A stretch of DNA of 31,854 nucleotides from CAYMCQ01 sp964389025 (GTDB taxonomy: Bacteria > Verrucomicrobiota > Verrucomicrobiia > Limisphaerales > CAYMCQ01): contig CAYMCQ010000046.1 of NCBI GenBank assembly GCA_964389025.1, positions 1 through 31,854 of the forward strand, in the 5' to 3' direction. Under the pieces are notes generated by a model, which saw nothing but the letters and a program-made list of their open reading frames with translations, made no database searches and was not told the origin of the DNA. The position numbers and the translations under genes were made by a program. Of the stretch, positions 22,996 to 31,798 are shown piece by piece. Every line of letters begins with the position of its first letter. Position 1 is the first letter of the stretch.

Positions 22996-24453
22996 TCAGC
23001 GACCCGCGTTTGCCTTGTCGGATTTGAAAGCGGGATTCTTCTGTGGCAACCGGACATCCGCTTCCTTCCACCATTCATGGAGGCGGGCACGCACTTTGGC
23101 CGCGCGCTCGGGCTGTTGAGCCGCGAGGTCGCGCGCTTCGCCGGGATCGTCGCGCAGATTGTAAAGCTCGATGCGATTGTCTTCAAAGTATTCGAGCAGT
23201 TTCCAATCCCCGGCGCGCACTGCGCTGACGGGCGTGGTGTTGAAGTAGTAGTGCGGGTAGTGGAAAAAGAGTTCGTTGCGTGGCAGACGGGATTTCGGGT
23301 CTTTCAGCAACGACGCGAAGCTCAAACCATCAACCGCACCGGAGCTTGTGGCGGAGAGCGCGCTGGCTGCGCCGCACAACTCAAGAATCGTCGGAAAAAA
23401 ATCCGCGCACGTCACCGGTTCGTCGCACGTCGCCCCCTTCGGCGTGACGCCGGGCAAACGAACGATGAGCGGCACGCGGATGCCGCCTTCGTAGAGCGAG
23501 CCTTTGCCGGAGCGCAGCGGCCAGTTATCGGTCGGCACTTTGTTTCGGAAAGGATTCGTGTAGCCGCCGTTGTCAGAGACAAAAATCACCAGCGTGCGAT
23601 CCGCCAGCCCGCGCACCTGGAGGTGATTCAAAACACGACCGACATTTTCGTCGAGCGAATGAATCATCGCGGCGTATTCCGCGTTTTGGTGACGCATCCC
23701 AGGCTTTAACTTGCGCTGGTAGTATTCGACGTGCTCGCGCCTGCCTTCGATGGGCGTGTGCGGATTGTGATGCCAGAGATTCAGGAAAAACGGACGGTCG
23801 CCCGCGGCATCAATCAACTTCAGCGCCTCATCGGTCAAACGGTCGGTCAGGTTATCGCCCGGCTTGCCCAGACCGAGTCCGGGAACGTAACGAAACTCGC
23901 GCGAGCTTCCACTCGGTCCGCTGAAGGGATGGAAGTAGGTCGCAGGCGCGCCCCAATGCGTGCCGCCGATGTTCACGTCAAAGCCCAGCGTCTCGGGCGA
24001 ATGTCCGGCGTCGCCCAGATGCCATTTGCCAACGTGAAGCGTGAGGTAACCGGAAGATTTGAGGACGCCGGCGATGGTTTTCTCCGAGTGCGGAAGATCG
24101 CTGATGGCCGGCGGCGGCAGGAGCGGCTTGTCGCGGGTCGGTTGCAATGCCGACTCGCGCCAGGTCGTCATGTGCAGGCGCGCGGCGTGTTTGCCGGTGA
24201 GAATGGCCGCCCTGGTCGGCGAGCAGACGGACATGGCATACGCCTGGGTGAAACGCACACCTTCGCGCGCCAGCCGGTCAATGTTGGGAGTCTCATGCAA
24301 GTCAGCGTCGTAGCAACCGAGGTCGTGCGCGCCGAGGTCATCGGCGAGGATGAAGACGACGTTCGGAGGTCGAGGCGCAGCGGGAAGTGCGCTGGCGCAG
24401 AAAAGTCCCAACGCAACAAGATAAGATGATCCAAACGTGAAAATGGTTTTCAT
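22996..24453 (-). CDS. Sulfatase (formylglycine-dependent arylsulfatase family), operon first gene
   Basis: A 485-residue exported sulfatase. Signal peptide at about 1-27 (MKTIFTFGSSYLVALGLFCA...), then VVFILADDLGAHDLGCYD. The formylglycine precursor is Cys77 in CSPTRAAILTG. GYLTLHVGKWHLGD and VIFVSDNGGYTNP give further metal and substrate contacts typical of the family; SVRAGDWKLLEYFEDN-type sequence near the end matches. The frame extends to 24507, but the ATG at 24453 precedes the signal peptide. It differs clearly from the downstream sulfatase, so the pair probably cleaves different sulfate positions. Its upstream neighbour is a transposase remnant 62 bp away. Confidence 0.93.
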   Translation of the reverse strand: MKTIFTFGSSYLVALGLFCASALPAAPRPPNVVFILADDLGAHDLGCYDADLHETPNIDRLAREGVRFTQAYAMSVCSPTRAAILTGKHAARLHMTTWRESALQPTRDKPLLPPPAISDLPHSEKTIAGVLKSSGYLTLHVGKWHLGDAGHSPETLGFDVNIGGTHWGAPATYFHPFSGPSGSSREFRYVPGLGLGKPGDNLTDRLTDEALKLIDAAGDRPFFLNLWHHNPHTPIEGRREHVEYYQRKLKPGMRHQNAEYAAMIHSLDENVGRVLNHLQVRGLADRTLVIFVSDNGGYTNPFRNKVPTDNWPLRSGKGSLYEGGIRVPLIVRLPGVTPKGATCDEPVTCADFFPTILELCGAASALSATSSGAVDGLSFASLLKDPKSRLPRNELFFHYPHYYFNTTPVSAVRAGDWKLLEYFEDNRIELYNLRDDPGEARDLAAQQPERAAKVRARLHEWWKEADVRLPQKNPAFKSDKANAGR

Positions 24454-24515
24454 TCGCCCAGTGACCTTGCCTCCGTTTGGCCGACAGGTAGTTAGTGCAT
24501 AGGGCATGGGGATTT

Positions 24516-24707
24516 TTAGTTGAGTTGGTTTTCAAAGTCCACAAGGGATTTGTAATCAAGAGTGCTGTGGAGTCCCGACGTGTCGGGATTGTAAAACACT
24601 TCGAGCCACTCGAAGATCACCAGTCGCGCCTGCTCGCGCGTGGCAATGTTGCCGTGATGCACCAGTTCACTTTTGAAAAAATTCCTAAATTCATTCTTGA
24701 CAGGCAC
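24516..24707 (-). pseudogene. IS3-family transposase (OrfB/integrase) C-terminal remnant
   Basis: About 63 codons match only the end of an IS3-type DDE transposase: FFKSELVHHGNIATREQARL, then VIFEWLEVFYN and LHSTLDYKSLVDFE. The catalytic D, D and the upstream two-thirds are missing, and no terminal inverted repeats are evident. FYN is followed by PDTSG, not the usual short Arg-rich linker, because a TCCCGAC/GTCGGGA palindrome lies there (24573-24588). It is a non-functional scar between the sulfatase operon and the giant secreted protein gene. Confidence 0.82.
24573..24588. repeat. TCCCGAC-GT-GTCGGGA palindrome inside the transposase remnant
   Basis: Perfect 7-bp arms separated by two bases. 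On the minus strand it encodes NPDTSG in place of the usual N-R-x-R linker before LHSTL, keeping the frame. Confidence 0.7.
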
Positions 24708-24725
24708 TAACGCATGTCACTTAAT
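24697..24725 (+). promoter_or_regulatory. Candidate sigma-70 promoter for the giant secreted protein
   Basis: TTGACA (24697-24702), 17-bp spacer, CTTAAT (24720-24725). Consensus -35 and spacing, four of six matches at -10. Predicted leader is about 200 nt and includes the 13-bp tandem repeats. The -35 lies at the edge of the transposase remnant. Confidence 0.45.
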
Positions 24726-24772
24726 GTCGACAAGCCGGCGCAATTCATCTGAAGGAATGATGTGAGGACAAT

Positions 24773-24820
24773 GCGGCAACCATTCGCGGCAACCATTCGC
24801 GGCAACCCTTCGCGGCAATA
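24773..24820 (+). repeat. 13-bp tandem repeat in the leader of the giant gene
   Basis: GCGGCAACCATTC at 24773-24785 and 24786-24798, GCGGCAACCCTTC at 24799-24811, then partial GCGGCAATA at 24812-24820: 3.7 nearly identical head-to-tail copies. The period is not a multiple of three and there is no ORF across it. A variable-number repeat or a protein/RNA-binding array are both possible. Confidence 0.85.
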
Positions 24821-24932
24821 GGAAGCGATCCAGCTTTCCTTCTTCAGAAATTCATCGGGCTTCCGCTGAGAGAGATTTCCCTGGTCTTACCTTGTCCGGC
24901 AACGACGGAACTTCACCAACAAACACGGAGGA

Positions 24933-27900
24933 ATGTTTATAAAATCATTCGGATGGTCGGTTTCTGTTTTTCTTGCGGTCGCCGGTCTGGCGAAAGCTGA
25001 ACTTGCACCGGTTTCAAAAATTGCCGGCTTGCCTCCAGCGCAAGCGGCGAATTACGTCGTCGCCGAGCGCGGAGCGAACCATCGCGTGTTCGCGCGTGTG
25101 ACTTACGAAACAAACAAGGTTGGAAAAGTCATTGCGCGCACCAACTCGGCTTACACTGAAATCGAAACTTCGATGCACTATTTCAAGGACGGCGAGTGGA
25201 AAAAATCCAGCACCGAAATTGAAATCACGAAGGACGGAGCCATTTCGCAAAAGACACGCCACAAGGTCGCGTTCGATGGGAACATCAACGTGGCGGGCGC
25301 AGTTGAACTCATCACGCCGGACGGCAAACATCTCAAGAGCCATGTGCTCGGATTGGCTTACCTCGACACGGCGAGCGGCAAGAGCGTGTTGATAGCGGAG
25401 TTGAAGGATTCGCAAGGGCAGCTTCTGCCAGCAAAGAACAAGGTCATTTACCCGGACGCTTTTACCGATGTTAAAGCCGACGTGCTTTACACGCTGACGA
25501 AAGCCGGGCTGGTGCAGGACATCATTTTGCGCGAGCAACCTCCGTCGCCGAAAGAATGGGGACTCGATCCCGCAACCACGAAAATCCAAGTGTTGACTGA
25601 ATTTCTCGATCCGCCCGAGCCTGTGAAAGAACAAGTGGTCGTTGACGGGCAAACAGGACTGACCGACGAGCGCCGTCTCGATTTCGGTGAAATGACGCTG
25701 GGCAAGGGACCAGCCTTCGCGCTGGGCGCAGCCAATCAAAAGTCCGGCGTGCCGGTGATGAAGCAGTGGACGGTTTTGAACGGGAGACAATTTTTAGTTG
25801 AGTCGGTCCAATACAATCGAATCGAAAACTCGCTGAAAACTTTGCCAGAGAAGCCGCAAGCGGCGCTTCCGGACACACCGAAGTTCCAAAATGTTGCGAG
25901 CGTGGAGAGGAAGCTGCCGTCCTTGCCGACGAAGAAATCAGAGAAGCCCATTGAAGTCGCCCAACTGGATATTTACGCGCAGCCCGGCTTCGTGCTGGAC
26001 TACGAGGCGCTCACAAGCCAGACCAATTTCACGTTCAAAGGTGATTCAACATATTTTTGCAGCGGTGACGTGTATCTGGATGGAACGACGACCATAGAGG
26101 GTGGCACGGTGGTCAAGTTTAATCGCGCCTGCGGGACGATGGGCGGAAGCGGCGGAACCATTTCCTTCAATGGCCCGATTGATTGCCAGACGACTGCGTA
26201 TAGCCCAGCCATCTTCACTGCGATGGACGATGACACGGTTGGTGAAACCATTTCTGGCAGTTGGGGAACGCCTTGGGGCTCCTACGGCGGGAGTGAGAGT
26301 TGCCCCGAGTTCCGGGGCAGTTCCAGTGACTATTGCCTGCGGTTTGCCCAAAGCGGCCTTGATCTGCGGCACCTGCGGGTTTCGTTCCTGGACAGTGCGT
26401 TCTATTTTGCAGACTCCAGCGGCGTTTATCTGCGCGACCTTCAACTGCTCAACAGTTACGTGGGGATTCAGGCGGCTGCCGGGCTGCACATCCAGAACGG
26501 GTTGTTTGCGAACCTGACATACGTCTTCTGGGCGTATGGCGCGAGCGAGGAAGACGCGGGCAATGGTGGAACCGCCGTGAACGTCTCGGGTGAGCACCTG
26601 ACGATGGACGGCTGTGCTAATTTTGCATACGGTCACTCTGTGGCAAATCAGGTGGCCTTGACCAACAGCTTGTTGGTGGGAGTTCCCGACCTGACGGATT
26701 GCACGCTCATCACCAATCAGACCGCCGAGGTGGACGGAAGCGCGTTTCAAAGTGTGGGCGCGGGAAATTATTATCTGGCCGACGGCACTTACCGCAACGC
26801 GGGAACCACCAACATTAGTCCGTGGCTGCTCACCGAACTGAAACAGAAAACCACTTACCCGCCGACGATTCTTACGAACACAATCACGACGAACACGACG
26901 CTTTCCATTCAGGCATTGCGAGATACAAACACATTGCCCGCGCTCGGCTACCACTACGCCCCGATTGACTACGCGGTGAACATTGCCGTGAGCAACGCCA
27001 CACTAACCATTGCGCTCGGAACAGTCCTCGCGACATTTAGCTCGTCGGGAATCAGACCGTGGAACAACGCGCACCTCGTCAGTGAAGGCGACCCGTTGAA
27101 CCGTATTCACTTTCTCCGCTACTATGCCGTGCAGGAGCAGCCAATCAATTGGGGTGGCGAAACTCCGGGTGCGACGCAGACGATTTTGCCGGTCTATCAA
27201 GCCAATCCGTTGCCGACGGCTTCGTTCCGCTTCACGGACTTCGACGGCATGAGCGGCTGCGGCGTGCATGTCTACAACGCCAACTCCTGGAAGCTGGGCG
27301 CATTGACAGTTCAAGATTGTGCAGCTAACTCGGGAACATTCCAGATGGAAAACTCCTCGAACAGCGTCGTTTTCAAGAACAATATTTTTGAGCGCAGTGC
27401 GTGCAATTTTGAATACAATCTTGCGCTCGACTTGCGCAACAACCTTTGGAAAGGCAGCTCGACTTATTTTTTGAACGACGGCAGCCAGCCGTGGCACATC
27501 ACGGACAACGTTTTCCACGATTGCGAAGTTACTGACGAGGGCAATCCAACGGCACACCATCACAACGCCTACATCGCCGCAAGCAACCGGCTTTACCCGA
27601 CGAACGCCAGCGACGTTGTTCTGACCAACTTCGTTTACGATGCGGGAACGTTTGGAAATTATTATCAAGCCTCGACGAACCTGATCAATCGCGGAAGCCG
27701 CAGTGCGAGTGACGCGGGGCTTTTTCACTACACCACCGCCACGAACGTCACCGTGGAGGAAGCGGCCACGGTGGTCGACATCGGTTTGCACTACATCGCC
27801 GACAGCGATGGCGACGGACTGTCCGATGCTTGGGAACTAAAATACTTCGGGAACTTGAACCAGACTGCGAGCGGCGATGGCGATGAGGACGGTTTAGCCA

Positions 27901-30900
27901 ACCTGCAAGAGTATCAGCTCGGCACGAACCCCACCAATTGGGATACGGACGGGGACGGGTTGTCGGATTCTGAGGAACTCAGCATTCTGGTTGATGTCAA
28001 CAATCCCAGCCTCGGTTATCTTGACCCATTCAAGCGTCAGACCCGCAACACTGGCACGGACGACGGCGACAAAGACAGTGACCACGACGGCCTTTCAAAT
28101 TGGCACGAGCTTAACTGGTATAATTCGAATCCAGCCGACGCTCACACTTTCAATACTTCGACCGATGACGGCCGATACCTGTTCTCCGTCAGGGGCGGAA
28201 GCCTTAATTACATGGCAAGATTGATCATTTTTGAATCCAACAACCAACATGACGAACTTGGCCTTATCATTGAAAACGCGGCACCGGGTCAAAAATGGGA
28301 CCTTTATTTTACGGACGACATAAGCGTAGTTCTTTACGACCAGTTTAGGTGGAAATGGCGCCGCGTTTACAGTGGGATTGTCTGCGATACGTCCGGAGAC
28401 GCCGTGTTCTTTCTTCAACAGCCGAACCCCGGCGGTCTGTTCGGCGCATATGTAATTCTCGACGCGAGCGACGACGATGGCGACGGTCTTTCAAACGGCT
28501 ATGAGGCTTGGTTCACTTATGGAGTGGGCTTGCGCACCAAGTTGAACGCCCGAGATTCTGAGACCCCGCTTGACCTTTTGCTCGACAACTGGGAAGTCGA
28601 ATACGGCCTCGACCCGACTGATCCCGCCGGTATCAATGGAGGCGATGGCAATCCCGACGATGATGATGATCCTAATGACGGAAGCGATTTGACTAATTTG
28701 AAAGAGTTTGGGCGCTACAGTTTTTCTTTTCCATCCTACGACCCGCTGAAAGTCTATAACACGTCGGCAAACAGGCCGGTGGTCTCCATTGTTAATTCCA
28801 CCGCCAATCCATCCTGCGAAGAGGCCTCATTCACAATTAGCCGCTATGTGGGCGATGGCGGTAATTATGACCAGGACTTGGCCGTTTATTATGCCGTGGG
28901 CGGAACGCTCGCGTATAACACTGACCCAAGCTACAGCGATTACACTCTGAGCACACCTGCGGATCCGAACCCGCCGCAGGGAGCACCACGAATCTTCTCC
29001 GCAGTCATACCTGCAACTGAAACCTCGGTTGAAGTAACAGTTACAGCCGATGGTGTGAGTGCAACCGACGGAGTGGAGAAACTGGTCGTCACTCTGACCC
29101 CCTATTCTGTTTCTCCGGTGCCCCAGGAACAAAATGCGAACAACTGGATTTACGTTGTTGACTGGGCCAACAACCGCGCCGAGATCACCTTCGATTTCCA
29201 AGCCCTCCGGCCCCGCGCCAACAATCAATCCATAACCGTATGCCCGGATGCGGACACACCGATTACCTTAACCAGCTCGGACGATTGCAACGACCCGCTC
29301 ATGTTCATCATTGTAAGCGGCAGCGGCCCGACACATGGCACCTTGCTGGGAACGGCTCCCAACCTGACTTACCGGCCCAATGTCGGTTATCAGGGGTCAG
29401 ACAGTTTCAGATTCAAGGTGAACGATGGATTGCGTGATTCGGTGGAAGCCACCGTTTCGATCACAGTAAGCGATCAACTCGTTGCGGATGCTCAATCTGT
29501 GCAGGCGTGCCGACACGCAGACACACCCATCACCCTGACCGGCTCGCTCCCCTGCGGTGGTTCGCCGACATTCTCTGTGGTCAGTGGCAGTGGCCCCATA
29601 CATGGGACCTTGAGCGGCACACCCCCAAACCTGTCCTACCGGCCGTTTGATAATTACGAGGGGTCGGACGAGTTCGACTTCATTATTAGCGACGGCACCC
29701 GCAATTCACAGCCTGCTGCTGTTTCGATTGAAGTGGGCTATCAACCGATCGCAGATGGCCAGTCGCGCGTCACCGACCTGACCCGACCGATCAATATCAC
29801 CTTGACCGGATCGGATCAGTGCGGGGATTCGCTCACTTATTCGATCGTAACCGAACCGACACTTGGCGCGCGGAGCGGAACGCTTCCGAATGTTACATAC
29901 ACGCCAGTTACAGCCGGGCAGGACACCTTCACTTTCAAAGTCAACGATGAGGTGCGTGATTCTGCCGAGGCGACCGTTTTTGTTGATGTGCTGCCCGCCC
30001 CAAGCCTGATTGCGGTATGTCGTCCGGGAAAAATAAAACTGGCATGGAGCATTCCCGATTGGGCTATAGTGAAAGAATTTTTAATTTACCGCTCCGAAAC
30101 CACAGGGGGCACATACACCCTTATTGATACGGTTGCAGCCAATATCCGTAGCTATTCCGACACGACCGTTGCGCCCAACACAACCTATTATTATGTGGTC
30201 AGCTTTCATTACACTGACGACAATACTGTTTATGAATCTCCGCTTTCCAACGAAACCAGCGCAACCACATGTGACCCACCAGTGGTGATTCGACCGGGAT
30301 TTACAAGTTTTTTCATCCCCGCTAATGATGATGGCTCCTCCGGTTTGATATCATTGCCATTCACGATAAACTTCTTTGGGACATCCCACTCAAGTTTGTA
30401 TGTCAATAATAACGGGAACGTGACATTTATCAATCCCTTGGTGGCATACACGCCAGAGGAACTTGTCAGTTTGCATCTTGATATTATTGCCCCATTTTGG
30501 GCGGATGTGGATACGCGCGCCCCGCTGTCTGAATTGGTGTGGTATGGCGATGGAACCGTAGATGGTCGAACAGCTTTTGGAGTCAATTGGCTTGATGTTG
30601 GGTATTTCGAGGCTTACGACGACAAACTTAACTCGTTTCAGTTGGTAATCGTCGAGCGATCCGACAGGGCGGCGGGGGATTATGATGTCGAATTTAACTA
30701 TGCTCAAATCCAATGGGAGACGGGCGATGCAAGTGGCGGGAACGGTGGTTACGGCGGCTTTCCAGCACGAGCGGGTTATGCCAGTGTGGACGGATCAACC
30801 TTTGGGATAAATGGTTCAGGTATCTCCGGTGCCTTTTTGGATTCAAATACCAACACCGGCTTGATTTACCACAGTTTTAACAGCACTGTTCTGGGTCGTT

Positions 30901-30944
30901 ATGTGTTTCAATTTCATAACGGTGTTCCATTGGCAACCCCGTGA
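24933..30944 (+). CDS. Giant secreted multidomain protein: beta-helix, TSP3, Calx-beta, Ig-like, FN3, nidogen-like
   Basis: A 2003-residue exported protein. Signal peptide at about 1-22 (MFIKSFGWSVSVFLAVAG...). About 23-360 is a beta-rich N-terminal region seen by me only as family-unknown; about 380-950 looks like parallel beta-helix. Calcium-binding TSP3-type DxDGDGLSD repeats occur at about 955-1065 and again near 1180 and 1245. About 1280-1400 is Calx-beta-like. Three related Ig/cadherin-like modules follow (about 1429-1513, 1517-1603, 1605-1686); the first two share a Cys pair. FN3 at about 1689-1780 (FLIYRSETTGG, TTYYYVVS). The end (about 1786-1996) is nidogen-like: SLYVNNNGNVTF and IIAPFWADVDTR. 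No own cell-wall anchor is seen. GGAGG lies only one base before the ATG. It overlaps the next gene by GTGA. An adhesin or matrix role is inferred. Confidence 0.87.
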   Translation: MFIKSFGWSVSVFLAVAGLAKAELAPVSKIAGLPPAQAANYVVAERGANHRVFARVTYETNKVGKVIARTNSAYTEIETSMHYFKDGEWKKSSTEIEITKDGAISQKTRHKVAFDGNINVAGAVELITPDGKHLKSHVLGLAYLDTASGKSVLIAELKDSQGQLLPAKNKVIYPDAFTDVKADVLYTLTKAGLVQDIILREQPPSPKEWGLDPATTKIQVLTEFLDPPEPVKEQVVVDGQTGLTDERRLDFGEMTLGKGPAFALGAANQKSGVPVMKQWTVLNGRQFLVESVQYNRIENSLKTLPEKPQAALPDTPKFQNVASVERKLPSLPTKKSEKPIEVAQLDIYAQPGFVLDYEALTSQTNFTFKGDSTYFCSGDVYLDGTTTIEGGTVVKFNRACGTMGGSGGTISFNGPIDCQTTAYSPAIFTAMDDDTVGETISGSWGTPWGSYGGSESCPEFRGSSSDYCLRFAQSGLDLRHLRVSFLDSAFYFADSSGVYLRDLQLLNSYVGIQAAAGLHIQNGLFANLTYVFWAYGASEEDAGNGGTAVNVSGEHLTMDGCANFAYGHSVANQVALTNSLLVGVPDLTDCTLITNQTAEVDGSAFQSVGAGNYYLADGTYRNAGTTNISPWLLTELKQKTTYPPTILTNTITTNTTLSIQALRDTNTLPALGYHYAPIDYAVNIAVSNATLTIALGTVLATFSSSGIRPWNNAHLVSEGDPLNRIHFLRYYAVQEQPINWGGETPGATQTILPVYQANPLPTASFRFTDFDGMSGCGVHVYNANSWKLGALTVQDCAANSGTFQMENSSNSVVFKNNIFERSACNFEYNLALDLRNNLWKGSSTYFLNDGSQPWHITDNVFHDCEVTDEGNPTAHHHNAYIAASNRLYPTNASDVVLTNFVYDAGTFGNYYQASTNLINRGSRSASDAGLFHYTTATNVTVEEAATVVDIGLHYIADSDGDGLSDAWELKYFGNLNQTASGDGDEDGLANLQEYQLGTNPTNWDTDGDGLSDSEELSILVDVNNPSLGYLDPFKRQTRNTGTDDGDKDSDHDGLSNWHELNWYNSNPADAHTFNTSTDDGRYLFSVRGGSLNYMARLIIFESNNQHDELGLIIENAAPGQKWDLYFTDDISVVLYDQFRWKWRRVYSGIVCDTSGDAVFFLQQPNPGGLFGAYVILDASDDDGDGLSNGYEAWFTYGVGLRTKLNARDSETPLDLLLDNWEVEYGLDPTDPAGINGGDGNPDDDDDPNDGSDLTNLKEFGRYSFSFPSYDPLKVYNTSANRPVVSIVNSTANPSCEEASFTISRYVGDGGNYDQDLAVYYAVGGTLAYNTDPSYSDYTLSTPADPNPPQGAPRIFSAVIPATETSVEVTVTADGVSATDGVEKLVVTLTPYSVSPVPQEQNANNWIYVVDWANNRAEITFDFQALRPRANNQSITVCPDADTPITLTSSDDCNDPLMFIIVSGSGPTHGTLLGTAPNLTYRPNVGYQGSDSFRFKVNDGLRDSVEATVSITVSDQLVADAQSVQACRHADTPITLTGSLPCGGSPTFSVVSGSGPIHGTLSGTPPNLSYRPFDNYEGSDEFDFIISDGTRNSQPAAVSIEVGYQPIADGQSRVTDLTRPINITLTGSDQCGDSLTYSIVTEPTLGARSGTLPNVTYTPVTAGQDTFTFKVNDEVRDSAEATVFVDVLPAPSLIAVCRPGKIKLAWSIPDWAIVKEFLIYRSETTGGTYTLIDTVAANIRSYSDTTVAPNTTYYYVVSFHYTDDNTVYESPLSNETSATTCDPPVVIRPGFTSFFIPANDDGSSGLISLPFTINFFGTSHSSLYVNNNGNVTFINPLVAYTPEELVSLHLDIIAPFWADVDTRAPLSELVWYGDGTVDGRTAFGVNWLDVGYFEAYDDKLNSFQLVIVERSDRAAGDYDVEFNYAQIQWETGDASGGNGGYGGFPARAGYASVDGSTFGINGSGISGAFLDSNTNTGLIYHSFNSTVLGRYVFQFHNGVPLATP
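26302..26320. repeat. TGCCCCG/CGGGGCA palindrome inside the giant gene
   Basis: TGCCCCG, AGTTC, CGGGGCA with 7-bp perfect arms. It encodes CPEFRGS within SESCPEFRGSSSDYC in the beta-helix region, in frame. Confidence 0.5.
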
Positions 30945-31618
30945 CAAACAAATCAGATAACCATTTTGTGAAACTCCATATCACTGTCGCAAAGATATGC
31001 ATTATGACGGCTTCAGTGCTGTTGTGTCCTTCGTGGTCAATCAGAGCTCAGGGCACACTTAGTTTTACATTTGACGGTCCTCCCCTTGTTCCAAGCGGTG
31101 CTACTTACACTGCAACCCAGTATTTCGAATCAGGGATGTTGTTTAGACCTGTGGCTGGCTCGCCCAGTTTTGGCCGTGTCGGGGCGGGCGTTGATCCCGC
31201 GGGGGGACAGCCTGATAATGGCACAGCCTATGTCCAAGCGGCTGTGACAGACTCCCTGATGTTCAGTCCGACAAATGGTTCCCTTTTTGGCGTGGTATCA
31301 GTGGACTTGGCTGAATACAGCACATTTTTAGCCGGCCGGCCTGTTGATGTCTGGCTTCTCGGGTATCGCTTTGACGGAACTGTCGTCACCAACATTTTTA
31401 GGACGGACGGCATCATTGACGGAACCGGCCCGATAAATGACTTTCAAACATTTTATTTCGGCTCTGAGTTCAACGGCCTCACCCGAGTAGAAATCCCCAC
31501 CTTCGGCTGGTCACTGGACAATCTGGTCGTCCAAATTCCCGAGCCAAGCACCGTCGCGTTGGTTGCCCTCGGCGGCGGATTGTTCGCAGCGTTCAGATTC
31601 CGCAAGCGCAAGAATTAG
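30941..31618 (+). CDS. PEP-CTERM sorted exported protein
   Basis: A protein of 225 residues from the GTG at 30941, or 216 from a second in-frame GTG at 30968. An N-terminal hydrophobic segment (ITVAKICIMTASVLLC) ends near SIRAQG. The body (GTLSFTFDGPPL, FGVVSVDLAEYS, WSLDNLVVQ) is a beta-sandwich-like domain common in PEP-CTERM proteins. The C-terminus is a complete sorting signal: IPEPSTVALVALGGGLFAAF then RFRKRKN, at about 199-225, which in this family is recognised by an exosortase and cleaved on export. Its GTG overlaps the giant protein's TGA, so translation is probably coupled and the two proteins may act together at the cell surface. No exosortase gene is in the window. Confidence 0.88.
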   Translation: MTNKSDNHFVKLHITVAKICIMTASVLLCPSWSIRAQGTLSFTFDGPPLVPSGATYTATQYFESGMLFRPVAGSPSFGRVGAGVDPAGGQPDNGTAYVQAAVTDSLMFSPTNGSLFGVVSVDLAEYSTFLAGRPVDVWLLGYRFDGTVVTNIFRTDGIIDGTGPINDFQTFYFGSEFNGLTRVEIPTFGWSLDNLVVQIPEPSTVALVALGGGLFAAFRFRKRKN

Positions 31619-31633
31619 GAGTTGGAAATTAGC

Positions 31634-31661
31634 AGATAGGAGATAGGAGATGGGAGATGGA
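31634..31661 (+). repeat. Heptamer tandem array after the PEP-CTERM gene
   Basis: Four head-to-tail 7-bp units: AGATAGG, AGATAGG, AGATGGG, AGATGGA. It begins 15 bp after the stop codon. Confidence 0.75.
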
Positions 31662-31798
31662 TGGTTTGCTGGCAGTCGTTCCTGAAAAACTCTTTTACGG
31701 GCGGGCGAGTGAAACGGTGGGGGATTGAGTGCTTGCGACGAGGCGAATGAGTTGAAGCCAAAAAAGGAGGCGCTGGCGCATCCACTTCCTCAAGTTCC

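Noticed and set aside
24773..24820. 13-bp repeats as a CRISPR array
   Set aside because: Copies are directly adjacent with no spacers, and no cas genes are present.
26046..26954. Minus-strand ORF of 302 codons inside the giant gene
   Set aside because: Shadow frame; no recognisable domain, and the sense frame is continuous over 2003 codons.
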